Source: Pandoraea sp. ASV26 (GTDB lineage: Bacteria; Pseudomonadota; Gammaproteobacteria; Burkholderiales; Burkholderiaceae). Taken from it: a stretch of 64,000 nucleotides of DNA. Position 1 is the stretch's first letter. Each line of letters begins with the position of its first letter. The notes beneath the pieces are model-generated. The model saw only the letters and a list, made by a program, of their open reading frames with translations, had not been told where the DNA came from and made no database searches. Location: the NCBI RefSeq assembly GCF_016428915.1, contig NZ_JAELTP010000001.1:62001-126000 (forward strand). Reading direction: 5' to 3'. Below are positions 8,146 through 17,554 of this stretch, piece after piece. Made by a program: the position numbers and the translations under genes.

Positions 8146-9453
8146 TCACGCCTGTGGCATATGTGCCGCCCGGCGCTCGCCATCGATAAGGCGGCGGCTC
8201 AGATCGCGGTATCCATCGAGCAACGGCCGAACACGCTCGGGGTCGTCCATTCGAGGCAGAACTGCTTCCGCACCCTGCACCGTCATCTGCCTGAGCGCTG
8301 CCTCGATATCATCGGCAGTATGCAGACGAGAGCTACGGCCGCAGTAGGTCAGCAGCAACCGATCGACGTCTGAGTTTTCATGCAACGAAATGGGCAGAAT
8401 GGGTTTGCCCAGTGCCATATACTCAAAAATCTTCGTCGAAACCACGCCCTTGTTACCCGGGCCGAAATAGGCAAGGAACATCAAGGCGTCGGCGTTCTGT
8501 TGGATGGCGCGCGCCATGTTGTGGTTGACGTGCGGCACAAAAACAACATCATTGTCGCTCCCGCCCTGCGCTTGCCATGCCGATTCGACCTCGGCGCACG
8601 CGCCGACGAAGATGCACTGAACGCGATCGGCCGCGGAAGGGTCGCGCTCGCGCAATTGCTTGATACCTCGCGTGAGCGAAGCCAGGTCATAAAAGCCTAT
8701 TGGCGTGCTGCCGGTGTAGACGACCTTGAGGCGCCCTGGATCGATCGCCGGGTTAAGTGCCCGCCAGTCGATCTCGGACTTTTGTTTTACCTCGAAATAA
8801 TGTGTCGCAACGTTGAACAGCGTGTCGACCTTGATGCCGTACGCTTCTTCGAATTCATCTGTTAGACCATACGAAACCGTCGTGACCGCGTCGGCACGGC
8901 GCAAGGCACGACCTTCGATGCAACGGCGGATGGTCCGATTCCCGCCCAACGAGATATGCATTGCCCATGCGTCTCGCATATCGACTGACAACGTAACCTT
9001 CTCGGGAAATCGGCGCTTGAGCAAGGCGCCAACGACTGCCATCGAAAACGGGGGAGACGATGCCATGATCACAACTCGCCCCTCGCGCTCGCGCAACAAT
9101 TGCGCGCAACGACGATACACCGCGATGACGTTTGGCAGATATAGGTCGATGAAAAATGTGTGCTTGATGACCCGTAGCACATTTACAAGCCGGCCTTCCC
9201 GTACCGAAGCGCGTCCCTCGGAACCGTTCATCACCGCCTTGCGAAATTCGTCGACCTGCTCGGGACTATCGAACGTCTTTTCGAGCACATGCCGGGCACC
9301 CTGAATGTTGAAAACCCGAACCGGGCACTGCAAGGCGCTGAATATCTTGCACCACCGCTCCTGCCGGAAACTTCCTGCCCGCTGGCCCTCGAATTCTGAG
9401 GTGAGGAACCACGCCTCGACCTGGGTACTCGTTTTATATTGCTTGTCTGACAA
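8146..9453 (-). CDS. Glycosyltransferase, GT4-like (GT-B fold)
   Basis: A 435-residue soluble protein without membrane segments. The N-terminal half looks like the acceptor-binding domain (MASSPPFSMAVVGALLKRRFPEKV, then VDMRDAW). The C-terminal half has the donor-binding pattern of family 4 transferases: VVYTGSTPIGF, HVNHNMARAIQQNADALMF, then NKGVVSTKIFEYMALGKPIL with the usual Glu of the E-x7-E region. It would add one sugar of the repeat unit from a nucleotide sugar on the cytoplasmic face. It is the last gene of the locus, 71 bp after wzy. Donor and linkage cannot be told. Confidence 0.82.
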   Translation of the reverse strand: MSDKQYKTSTQVEAWFLTSEFEGQRAGSFRQERWCKIFSALQCPVRVFNIQGARHVLEKTFDSPEQVDEFRKAVMNGSEGRASVREGRLVNVLRVIKHTFFIDLYLPNVIAVYRRCAQLLREREGRVVIMASSPPFSMAVVGALLKRRFPEKVTLSVDMRDAWAMHISLGGNRTIRRCIEGRALRRADAVTTVSYGLTDEFEEAYGIKVDTLFNVATHYFEVKQKSEIDWRALNPAIDPGRLKVVYTGSTPIGFYDLASLTRGIKQLRERDPSAADRVQCIFVGACAEVESAWQAQGGSDNDVVFVPHVNHNMARAIQQNADALMFLAYFGPGNKGVVSTKIFEYMALGKPILPISLHENSDVDRLLLTYCGRSSRLHTADDIEAALRQMTVQGAEAVLPRMDDPERVRPLLDGYRDLSRRLIDGERRAAHMPQA

Positions 9454-9524
9454 AATTAAGGGCTCCTAGTTATCGACAATTCCCTGCCGATTCATGCCGA
9501 AAACCACAATTACGGCTCAGCCAT

Positions 9525-10832
9525 TCAAACCTTGGCCGCCCGCGTTTTCCCGGGGCGAAGGCGAACGAACAGTATCAGCACGAAGAGCAACAAGAAACCG
9601 TTGCTGAGAAGCACGCCGATGAGACCGGCGGTGTAGAGGCCAAATCCCAGCAATAACCAGCAAGCCTCGGCCGCCGGATCCTTTGATTTGGCGAGCATGC
9701 GAAGCATGACACCGACGATCAGCGAGAACACGATAACGCCGACAATACCGAAATTCACATACGCTTCGATGATGAATACCGCATTCGCCGACCCGGTACC
9801 CGTCGCGTTCTGGCCCCATTGCAGCGCAAAAACCAACTGCTCGAACGGAACGCGGACTTCAGACGTAATCGCCGCGAGCAGACTGCTGGTTGCTCCGAAG
9901 AACGCGTCGCCGCCGAACTGGGTCATAAACAAGCGCAAGCCATCTGCAGCCGTGACCACAGGAATGGACACGATGCGCCAGATCATATGGTTTATCGGTC
10001 CGGTAGGCTGATAGTGCGGCGAGAAGAAACTCTCGGTCGTGACTATGCCGGATTCGCCCGCCCCCGACACGAAGGCCATCATCCCGACGATGCCGACGAG
10101 AAGCATCAGCATCATGCCGGGCCGAATCTTCGACTCGATCTTACGTGTCGCTACCAGATAAAAGAGCGGGATGAGTACCTTGAGGAAATAAGCCTTCTCA
10201 AGAAAACTGATGGAATAGGCGAAGAAGAAAAACAAGGCAATCCAGCGCCCGCGCAGTCGGTAAGCGAACATCCGTGCAACGCAGTAAGGCAGGATTGCTC
10301 CCGTGAAGAGCGCATTGATATAGACGAAGCTCTGCTGCCAACCCTCTCTCGCCTTGAGGAAACGCTCACGAAGTTCGGCCAGCGTTGCAGGATCTGCCCC
10401 CTGAATGGCAGCAATGATCGGAATGCGCTCCGCCGTCGCCCAGGCCAAAAATGCAAACGCTGCGAATCCGCCCCAGACGCACCAGAGAAAGACCCTCTCA
10501 TTCACGGCGAAGCGAGCATGCCGCGTCGGCAACATCGGATCGAAAATAGGGATCGCCGCGCCAAGCAGGATACAAACCGCTGAGACGAACGCCAGGTACG
10601 CGACCGAGTCCAGATAGGCGTAGTCGTTGACCCAAAACTGGACCACCAGCGGTATGACGCAATAGCCGAAGAACATCGCCGCGGCGTAGACGATTCCCGA
10701 CACGCGGGCATCGACAAGTCGCTGCAAAATCGAGTGATGCCTTGTCGGGGAAATTCGGTGCGATTGGGGAACTGTCGTTGGATCTGTCATGACACGCCTG
10801 TCTTGGATGCGAAGTACGCCATCCCGGTTCAT
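9525..10832 (-). CDS. wzy: O-antigen / oligosaccharide repeat-unit polymerase (Wzy-like)
   Basis: 435 residues with about 11-12 hydrophobic helices and a large loop around HYQPTGPINHMIWRIVS, as in Wzy polymerases. The C-terminal region has the common Wzy layout GSANAVFIIEAYVNFGIVG followed by a hydrophobic run. The chosen ATG overlaps the asnB stop in an ATGA, with AAGG upstream. Wzy proteins join lipid-linked repeat units in the periplasm, and this is the only intact candidate here. A related C-terminal fragment lies at 23061-23291. The assignment rests on topology and context, since Wzy sequences are poorly conserved. Confidence 0.78.
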   Translation of the reverse strand: MNRDGVLRIQDRRVMTDPTTVPQSHRISPTRHHSILQRLVDARVSGIVYAAAMFFGYCVIPLVVQFWVNDYAYLDSVAYLAFVSAVCILLGAAIPIFDPMLPTRHARFAVNERVFLWCVWGGFAAFAFLAWATAERIPIIAAIQGADPATLAELRERFLKAREGWQQSFVYINALFTGAILPYCVARMFAYRLRGRWIALFFFFAYSISFLEKAYFLKVLIPLFYLVATRKIESKIRPGMMLMLLVGIVGMMAFVSGAGESGIVTTESFFSPHYQPTGPINHMIWRIVSIPVVTAADGLRLFMTQFGGDAFFGATSSLLAAITSEVRVPFEQLVFALQWGQNATGTGSANAVFIIEAYVNFGIVGVIVFSLIVGVMLRMLAKSKDPAAEACWLLLGFGLYTAGLIGVLLSNGFLLLFVLILFVRLRPGKTRAAKV

Positions 10833-12835
10833 ACCTTTACCTTGAAGGCCGCGGCCCATTTGCCGGCGGAAATCGTTCGCCAGTACCGGAAGTCAAATTT
10901 TCGTTCACCACGCACCACCGCATCGAAGCGCTCAATAACACCGGATGTCACGACGCCAGGCAACTGCTCGACGGCCTCCTCAAGTGCTTTACGAAACACC
11001 GCAGCGCTCTTGGGATCACGTACCCACGTGGGCTCTGCCGTCATGAACCCCATTTTGTCGCGGCGGTCTATGACGACATCGGGGACCAGTCCGCGCACCG
11101 ACTCACGCAATACACGCTTGGCAATACCGCCTCCGACCTTCTCTGCATCGTCCATGGCCAGCGCACACTCCACCACGCGGTAGTCCAGGAAAGGCACGCG
11201 CGCCTCCAGAGAGAACGCCATCGAATTGCGATCCTCCCAGTGCAGCAACCGCGGCAGGTTTGTTGATAGCACCTGGGCGATCGACAGTTCTCTCACGGAA
11301 GCCGTTCGGCCCGCCACCATTTCGTGAGGGTTGCGAGACAAAACGCTTTGGGCACGCGGACCCAGCCAGCCATGATCGCTGTACGCCCGGTTGTCGAATT
11401 TGCCCAGCAAACTGACCAAACCCGGGTAGAGGTACGAAGCGGTGTACCCGACGGATCTTACAGGGGAAAAACCAATGTTCTTGCGCATCGCAGCAATTTC
11501 GCGTGCCCAAGCGCCGACACGGCCTGCTCGGACCAGACCCGCGAGATACGCACCGAAAAAACCACGATAACCGCCAAAAATCTCGTCAGCGCCCTGGCCA
11601 TCGAGCATCACGACGATGTCGTTCTGACTTGCTGACTCAAACACACACCACTGCGCATATATCGACGTGGAGCCAAAGGGTTCATCCTGATGCCAGACCA
11701 GCTTGTCGAGATTATCGAAAAGCGCCTCGGGCTCGGGAACAACGAAATGGGGTTCGGTGCCGGCTCGCTCAATCACCGCACGGGCATAGCGCGTTTCGTC
11801 GAACGCAGCATCGCTAGAACCCGCCGTGAAGGTTTTGAGCAGGGACTTGGAGTCGAGCTTGTTCAGCCCTTTCCGCATAAGACAGACAATCGCCGAAGAG
11901 TCGAGCCCTCCCGAAAGACAGGAACCCACCGGTACATCCGCACGAAGACGCAGCGAGACGGCATCTTCCAGCAGCCGGGGCAATGCCTCAACGGCCTCTT
12001 GCGAAGTCAGATTAGCGGGGCCAATCTGATACCAGCGCTCCGCCACCGGCACCTTGGGCGCACGGCCCAACGATGGCGTCGACCATTCGCGAAGATCGAG
12101 TGTCATGTGGTGCCCGGCAGGCAACTGACGCACGCCGTCGAACATCGTGTGATCGTTGTGATCGACGATGTCCCACGCAAGAAAATCGAATAGTTGCGTT
12201 TCGTCAGCGCGAGCCTGCCAGTCGGCAAGTGCACCGAATGCCTTGATTTCCGAAGCAAACGCGAAGCGACTGCCTTCGGTCCGGTAGTACAGCGGTTTCA
12301 CACCGAACCGATCGCGCGCGAGGAAAACCTGCTGTTCCCGCGCATCATAGATGGCAAGCGCCCACATGCCATTGAACCGGCTCAGACACGCTTTGCCCCA
12401 CGCCATATAGGCGGCAAGAATCACTTCCGTGTCCGATTCCGTTTCAAACCGGTAGCCGGCGGCCTTGAGTTCTTCGCGAAGCTCGATGTAGTTGTAGACT
12501 TCGCCGTTATACGAGATCCAATAGCGATCGCCATACATTGCCGGCTGGTGACCACGCAGTGACAGGTCGACGATGGACAAGCGACGGTGACCGAACATAA
12601 GTCCGCCTGCCGGGCTGCGCCAGCTCTCCTCGATCCGATCGCGCGGAGTATAGGCAAGGCCGCCGCGCATGACATGTTCCGGCGTATCGCTGCCCCCAAA
12701 ATGCACCTCACGTCCATCGGAGATGACCATGAAACCTTCATCATCGGGGCCACGATGACGAAGCGCCTGACTCATTCCGACGAGCTCGCGCCCCGTGAAT
12801 GCTTGAGATTGTAGAAGTCCAAATATCCCGCACAT
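10829..12835 (-). CDS. asnB: Asparagine synthase (glutamine-hydrolysing)-like amidotransferase
   Basis: 668 residues. It begins MCGIFG, so Cys2 is the free N-terminal nucleophile of a class II glutaminase domain (RHRGPDDEG, YNGEVYN). The C-terminal ATP-pyrophosphatase-type synthetase domain has the P-loop SGGLDSSAI near residue 310. It is longer than typical AsnB because of an insert around residues 45-75. In polysaccharide loci such proteins (WbpS-type) amidate the carboxyl of uronic-acid residues, which fits the neighbouring WbpB/D/E-like genes. A 4-bp overlap couples it to wzy. True asparagine synthesis remains possible. Confidence 0.88.
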   Translation of the reverse strand: MCGIFGLLQSQAFTGRELVGMSQALRHRGPDDEGFMVISDGREVHFGGSDTPEHVMRGGLAYTPRDRIEESWRSPAGGLMFGHRRLSIVDLSLRGHQPAMYGDRYWISYNGEVYNYIELREELKAAGYRFETESDTEVILAAYMAWGKACLSRFNGMWALAIYDAREQQVFLARDRFGVKPLYYRTEGSRFAFASEIKAFGALADWQARADETQLFDFLAWDIVDHNDHTMFDGVRQLPAGHHMTLDLREWSTPSLGRAPKVPVAERWYQIGPANLTSQEAVEALPRLLEDAVSLRLRADVPVGSCLSGGLDSSAIVCLMRKGLNKLDSKSLLKTFTAGSSDAAFDETRYARAVIERAGTEPHFVVPEPEALFDNLDKLVWHQDEPFGSTSIYAQWCVFESASQNDIVVMLDGQGADEIFGGYRGFFGAYLAGLVRAGRVGAWAREIAAMRKNIGFSPVRSVGYTASYLYPGLVSLLGKFDNRAYSDHGWLGPRAQSVLSRNPHEMVAGRTASVRELSIAQVLSTNLPRLLHWEDRNSMAFSLEARVPFLDYRVVECALAMDDAEKVGGGIAKRVLRESVRGLVPDVVIDRRDKMGFMTAEPTWVRDPKSAAVFRKALEEAVEQLPGVVTSGVIERFDAVVRGERKFDFRYWRTISAGKWAAAFKVKV

Positions 12836-12978
12836 ATTCTATTTCCGAAGCGCGACCAGTCCTCGCCAGACGCGAATTGCACACCCCCGCGAAGCGTAGC
12901 GCATGGCACGCAAGCGCCGCGACGTCGTCGCATTCGCAACGTACAGCTCACGGGCGCCCACGTGGTCAGGGCCGAAGC

Positions 12979-14094
12979 TTATCGGCCGTTGCCAAATTCA
13001 CTGATGGCGGCGACAACGATATCCATTTGTGCGTCTGTCAGTTCCGGGAAGATCGGAATCGACAGAATGCGCGATTGGTTCGCGTAGGCGTTAGGGAAAT
13101 CGGCCGGGGTGTGGCCCAGGCGCTGGTAGGCCGGCAGGAATGGCAATGCGACCGGGTAGTTGATGACGGTCGGGATGCCTCGCGCACCCAGATACTTTGC
13201 CAGTTCGTCGCGGCGCTCATGCTCTATGACATACAAGTGCCAGACAGGCTCGCGCCCCTCTGCAACGTGCGGCAGCTTGACCGACGGCACGTCCGCAAGC
13301 AGCGCAGAATAGCGTGCAGCTCGCTCCTGACGTTTGTGCGTCCATTCGGGTAAATGCGGCAGCTTCACCGACAGAATTGCGGCCTGCAGACCATCGAGAC
13401 GGCTGTTGATACCCTCGATCTGGTGATCGCCTTTCTTCAGGCCACCGTGGCGCGCAAACATCGCCATCTTGTCTGCCAGCGCCGCATTGTTGGTCACTAC
13501 CGCACCGGCATCGCCCATGGCACCCAAATTCTTGCCGGGATAGAACGAGAACGAAGCCGCATCCCCGAACGTGCCTACAAGTTTGCCCTTATAGCGCGCG
13601 AGATGGGCCTGTGCGCAGTCTTCGAGCACCCACAGCTTATGCTTGCGGGCGATCTGCATGATCGGGTCCATGTCCGCCGGCTGACCGTAGAGGTGGACAG
13701 GGATAATCCCGACAGTCTTCGACGTGATCTTCGATTCGAGCGTGAGCGGATCCAGCGTGTAGGTTTCCGGATCGGTATCGCAGAACACGACCTTGCCGCC
13801 GGCCTGGGTGATCGTCTCGGTAGTTGATATCCACGAATGTGCCGGCGCAATGACTTCATCACCCGGCTTCACCCCAAGGGCGACCATTGCAATGTAGAGC
13901 GAGTCTGTACCGTTGGCGCACGACACACAATGCGTGCGCTCCATGAGTTCGGCGAACGCCTGCTCGAATTTGTCGACATACGGGCCACGCACGAAAAGCG
14001 ATTTTTCGATGACTTCAGCGATGACTGCATCGATCTCACTCTTGATACCCAGATATTGGGCGTGCAGGTCAACGAAAGGAATATTGGTGCTCAT
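12979..14094 (-). CDS. DegT/DnrJ/EryC1/StrS aminotransferase (WbpE-like)
   Basis: 371-residue PLP-dependent sugar aminotransferase. Seen: NIPFVDLHAQY at the N-terminus, CANGTDSL and APAHSWISTTETI (phosphate-binding region), DCAQAHLA, and FSFYPGKNLGAMGDAG, with the Lys that forms the Schiff base. The best match in kind is WbpE/WlbC, which transaminates UDP-3-keto-GlcNAcA to the 3-amino sugar. It sits in a block with an acetyltransferase and an oxidoreductase in WbpD/WbpB order. A 143-bp gap separates it from asnB. The exact 3-keto substrate is inferred from context. Confidence 0.88.
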   Translation of the reverse strand: MSTNIPFVDLHAQYLGIKSEIDAVIAEVIEKSLFVRGPYVDKFEQAFAELMERTHCVSCANGTDSLYIAMVALGVKPGDEVIAPAHSWISTTETITQAGGKVVFCDTDPETYTLDPLTLESKITSKTVGIIPVHLYGQPADMDPIMQIARKHKLWVLEDCAQAHLARYKGKLVGTFGDAASFSFYPGKNLGAMGDAGAVVTNNAALADKMAMFARHGGLKKGDHQIEGINSRLDGLQAAILSVKLPHLPEWTHKRQERAARYSALLADVPSVKLPHVAEGREPVWHLYVIEHERRDELAKYLGARGIPTVINYPVALPFLPAYQRLGHTPADFPNAYANQSRILSIPIFPELTDAQMDIVVAAISEFGNGR

Positions 14095-14103
14095 AGCGTC
14101 TGC

Positions 14104-14574
14104 TCAATGTCCAAATTTTTTAACAAGGCGTGCCGGGCTACCCGTGTAGATACCGGGCTCATCAATGTTTCGTGTCACGACGGCACCTGCTCCGATCACA
14201 ACGCCATCGCATATCGATACCGGCAGGATCGTGGCATTGCTACCGATGGAAACGTGGTTGCCGATTTTGGTGCTTTTCCAGAGCGCTTTGTTACCGCGCG
14301 CCGGGCCTCCGGTCGAAAACAGGTCGTTGATGAACATCACGCCGTGACCGATGAAGCAGTCATCGCCAATGTCTACCAATTCGCAGATGAAGGCATGCGA
14401 TTGCACTTTCGTACGCTTGCCGATGGTCACGTTGCGCTGGACTTCAACGAACGGGCCAACGAATACGTTGTCGCCGACGTTGCAGCCGTAGAGATTGACG
14501 GGCTCGACAACCGTGACGTTCTCACCGAATGTCACGTCGACAATGCCCGACTTCAGAATCCTCGGAGCACTCAA
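14104..14574 (-). CDS. Left-handed beta-helix N-acetyltransferase (WbpD-like)
   Basis: 156 residues made largely of hexapeptide repeats (VNLYGCNVGDNVFVGPFVEV, then VTIGKRTKV and VSIGSNATIL), typical of trimeric acetyl-CoA-dependent acetyltransferases. The end GIYTGSPARLVKKFG matches WbpD/WlbB proteins that acetylate the 3-amino group of UDP-GlcNAc3NA. The start overlaps the stop of the preceding oxidoreductase gene by 4 bp, and the aminotransferase follows after 9 bp, so the three are one translational block making a 2,3-diacetamido uronic acid. Confidence 0.87.
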   Translation of the reverse strand: MSAPRILKSGIVDVTFGENVTVVEPVNLYGCNVGDNVFVGPFVEVQRNVTIGKRTKVQSHAFICELVDIGDDCFIGHGVMFINDLFSTGGPARGNKALWKSTKIGNHVSIGSNATILPVSICDGVVIGAGAVVTRNIDEPGIYTGSPARLVKKFGH

Positions 14575-15635
14575 AAGGAGCCCCCGAGCTTGCAGTGTTG
14601 CGGACGGAAACGCAGGTGCACTTCCTTGCCGGTCTCGATCGATTCGTAAATCGCATTGATCAGTTCAAGGCTCTTGCGGCCTTCCAAACCATCCACAAGG
14701 TGACGACGATTGTTCTGAATGCAATCCACGACGTGTTCGTAATAAGCCTGATGGCCAAAGCCGTAGACGTTCGGAGGATTCACGGAGTATTTCTCCATGA
14801 CATCTTCGTCACCCGGCAGCGGTTCGGTGAAGTTCCAAACCTTCATCTTGTTCACGGCGAAACCACCGACCTCGACAGTACCGCGCTCGCCCAGCACCGA
14901 GATCGAACCTTCAAGATCCTTCGGTCTAACGGCTGTTGTGGCTTCAATGATGCCCAGCGCCCCATTGCGGAACTTCAGCGTCACGACAGCAGTATCTTCC
15001 GCCTCAATGTTCGCCAGCGCCGTCGCGCCGCGAGCGAACACGCTATCCACTTCGCCGAGCATCCACTCGAGCATATCGACGTGGTGGCTGGCCTGGTTGG
15101 TCAGAACACCGCCATCCATTGCCCAGGTGCCGCGCCACGGCGCTTGATCGTAGTATTCCTGGGTGCGGCACCAGCGCACGCGGACGGTTCCCAGCACCAA
15201 CTTGCCGAAACGCCCTTGTTCGAGTGCCTCGCGCAACTTCACGACGGGCACGTTAAAGCGGTTCTGCTTCACGACGAACAGTTTGACGCCCGCGTTATCG
15301 CAAGCACGAATCATCGCGTCGGCATCGTCAAGCGTAAGGGCCATCGGCTTCTCGACAACCACGTGTTTGCCGTACTTGGCCAAATCCACCACGTTACGAG
15401 CGTGATTCCCACTTTCCGTGAGCACCACCACGGCGTCCACATTCGCTTCGGTCTGCATCATCTGATGCATATCGGTGTAATACGGCACCGAAAAACGATC
15501 TCCGAAATCCTTGGCCTTCGCGGCATCGACATCGCACACGGCAGCCAACTGAGCGCCGTCAATCTGATTGAGACCGAGAAGCTCCGCGTGCCGCTTGGCA
15601 ATTCGCCCACATCCCACCAACGCAAAATTCAACAT
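14571..15635 (-). CDS. Gfo/Idh/MocA-family NAD-dependent sugar dehydrogenase (WbpB-like)
   Basis: 354 residues from the ATG at 15635, which sits just after a GGTGG and places the Rossmann motif ALVGCGRIAKRH at the start. Family motifs are VVEKPMALTLDDAD (the EKP signature) and NQASHHVDMLEWMLGE (the catalytic region with His). WbpB/WlbA members oxidise C3 of UDP-GlcNAcA. The next two genes supply the transaminase and acetyltransferase, supporting that role. An in-frame upstream start at 15692 would add 19 residues before the nucleotide-binding strand and is less likely. Confidence 0.86.
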   Translation of the reverse strand: MLNFALVGCGRIAKRHAELLGLNQIDGAQLAAVCDVDAAKAKDFGDRFSVPYYTDMHQMMQTEANVDAVVVLTESGNHARNVVDLAKYGKHVVVEKPMALTLDDADAMIRACDNAGVKLFVVKQNRFNVPVVKLREALEQGRFGKLVLGTVRVRWCRTQEYYDQAPWRGTWAMDGGVLTNQASHHVDMLEWMLGEVDSVFARGATALANIEAEDTAVVTLKFRNGALGIIEATTAVRPKDLEGSISVLGERGTVEVGGFAVNKMKVWNFTEPLPGDEDVMEKYSVNPPNVYGFGHQAYYEHVVDCIQNNRRHLVDGLEGRKSLELINAIYESIETGKEVHLRFRPQHCKLGGSF

Positions 15636-15747
15636 CACACCACCTGTATGTATGCAAATCAAATGTTCATTCGTGGATTCCGTGAAACCCAAATGCCTTG
15701 ATCACGGCACCCGCCATTACGAACTGGCGCAACCCGTCATGCGTTGT

Positions 15748-16914
15748 TCAATCGCTTCCGAACAGATCTCGCGTGTAGACCTTGTCCAGGACATCGGCGA
15801 GCGCATCCGTTTTTCGATTCGCGATGATAACGTCTGAATCCCGCTTGAAATCATCAAGATCATGAACGACCTGAAAACCTTCGAATTCTCTGCTTTTCAG
15901 CGTAGGCTCGTAGACAATCACTTCAATGCCGCTCTGACGGATTCCGGCCATGATTTCCTGAATACTCGATGCGCGGAAATTATCCGAACCGGCTTTCATG
16001 ATCAGGCGAAATACGCCGACGACCTTGGGCTTTTTCCGACGGACTTCGTCGACGATGAACGCCTTTCGGGTCGCATTCGCTTCCACAATCGCGTGAATCA
16101 AGTTTTGCGGAACGTCACGATAGTTGGCCAACAACTGCTTGGTGTCTTTCGGAAGGCAATAGCCACCATATCCGAAGCTTGGATTGTTGTAATGAGTGCC
16201 AATACGCGGATCGAGACTGACGCCGTCCACGATCTGACGCGAATCCAAGCCATGCGTTGCTGCATAGCTATCCAGCTCGTTGAAATAAGCAACTCGCATG
16301 GCCAGATAGGTATTCGCAAACAGCTTAATAGCCTCGGCTTCCGTGCTGCCTGTGAATAGCGTTGGGATATCCTGCTTGATCGCGCCACGCTTGAGCAGAT
16401 TAGCAAAGCCCTCTGCTCGGGCAGACTGTTCCCCCACAACGATTCGCGAGGGATAAAGATTATCGTAAAGTGCGCGCCCTTCGCGGAGAAACTCTGGCGA
16501 AAAAATAATGTTTTCCGTGTTGAACGTCTCACGCGCCTTGACGGTGTAGCCCACCGGAATGGTCGACTTGATCACCATCACGGCATTTGGATTGACCTCG
16601 AGCACATCTTGAATGACTGCCTCGATCGACCGAGTATCGAAATAGTTCGAGTCCGGATCGTAGTCGGTGGGCGTCGAGATAATAACGTAATCGGCACCTA
16701 CATAAGCATCATGCTTATCGAGCGTTGCGCGGAAATTCAGAGGCTTGTTCTTGAGATACTCCTCAATCTCCGCGTCGTCGATAGGCGACTGTCGCCGATT
16801 TAGCATCTCTACTTTTGCAGGAACAATATCGAGGCAAACAACTTCATTGTGCTGAGCAAGCAGAATACCGTTGGAAAGACCAACATATCCCGTGCCGGCG
16901 ATGGCGACCTTCAT
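15748..16914 (-). CDS. ugd: UDP-glucose 6-dehydrogenase
   Basis: 388 residues, the same length as Escherichia coli Ugd and recognisably close to it along the whole protein: [60 protein letters not shown], the active-site Cys in [15 protein letters not shown], and the C-terminal [10 protein letters not shown]. It makes UDP-glucuronate from UDP-glucose with 2 NAD+. It does not look like the WbpA-type UDP-GlcNAc dehydrogenase that the WbpB/D/E-like block would need. Its start overlaps the MarR-type regulator stop by 4 bp. Confidence 0.92.
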   Translation of the reverse strand: MKVAIAGTGYVGLSNGILLAQHNEVVCLDIVPAKVEMLNRRQSPIDDAEIEEYLKNKPLNFRATLDKHDAYVGADYVIISTPTDYDPDSNYFDTRSIEAVIQDVLEVNPNAVMVIKSTIPVGYTVKARETFNTENIIFSPEFLREGRALYDNLYPSRIVVGEQSARAEGFANLLKRGAIKQDIPTLFTGSTEAEAIKLFANTYLAMRVAYFNELDSYAATHGLDSRQIVDGVSLDPRIGTHYNNPSFGYGGYCLPKDTKQLLANYRDVPQNLIHAIVEANATRKAFIVDEVRRKKPKVVGVFRLIMKAGSDNFRASSIQEIMAGIRQSGIEVIVYEPTLKSREFEGFQVVHDLDDFKRDSDVIIANRKTDALADVLDKVYTRDLFGSD

Positions 16915-17282
16915 TGGGAAACCCCCTGAAAATCACCATCCTGCTGCTCATTTACTTCCTTCTTCAGCGCAACAATTTCCGCTTTCAGGTATTCGTATTC
17001 TTCCATCTTACGTTTCAGGAAGCGGCTAGTAAGCGCCGCTTTTTCAGAAATTCCGCGCGGTGTCAGCACGTAGACGTATCCAAACTTATTCTTTGAACTG
17101 GCAAAATTCTGCATTTTTACCCAGCCCTTATCCATCAATGCCTTAAGGCAATAATTCAGGCCGCCAACGCTGACTCCCAACTGCTGAGCCAGTTCACGCT
17201 GGGTAAGATCCGGATTTTCATGCAGGATTCGCATTACGCGGAAGTAAGTATCCTCTTGAGTCTTGGCTTGTCGACTTAGCAT
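16911..17282 (-). CDS. MarR-family EPS-associated transcriptional regulator
   Basis: 123 residues with a winged helix-turn-helix ([24 protein letters not shown]) and a C-terminal coiled-coil-like helix ([22 protein letters not shown]). This is the small MarR-type protein repeatedly found inside exopolysaccharide loci (the EPS-associated MarR subfamily). It is first in a block with ugd, which it overlaps by 4 bp, and it is preceded by a 272-bp spacer likely to hold a promoter. It probably regulates the locus, perhaps itself included; the ligand is unknown. Confidence 0.88.
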   Translation of the reverse strand: MLSRQAKTQEDTYFRVMRILHENPDLTQRELAQQLGVSVGGLNYCLKALMDKGWVKMQNFASSKNKFGYVYVLTPRGISEKAALTSRFLKRKMEEYEYLKAEIVALKKEVNEQQDGDFQGVSQ

Positions 17283-17554
17283 AAAACTGCCTATATCCCT
17301 CCGTACGGCCCAAATTCAACAATCCCCCATACCCCTCCCGATCACGTTGACTATCGCAACGAATCAGTGACTAGTAAGCGAGGTTTGTTTGAAGTTGAAC
17401 GATTGTACTCGGAATCGCATTTCCCAGTCCAGAGCAAGGATTGCCCCACTCCCAATGCGGGGGAGTTCATTCAGTGAGTTCGCACCGGCTGAGCGCTGGG
17501 GCGCGGCACCCAAGTGCTAGCGACGGACGGTTTCCTAAGGAGTCCGACACGCGT

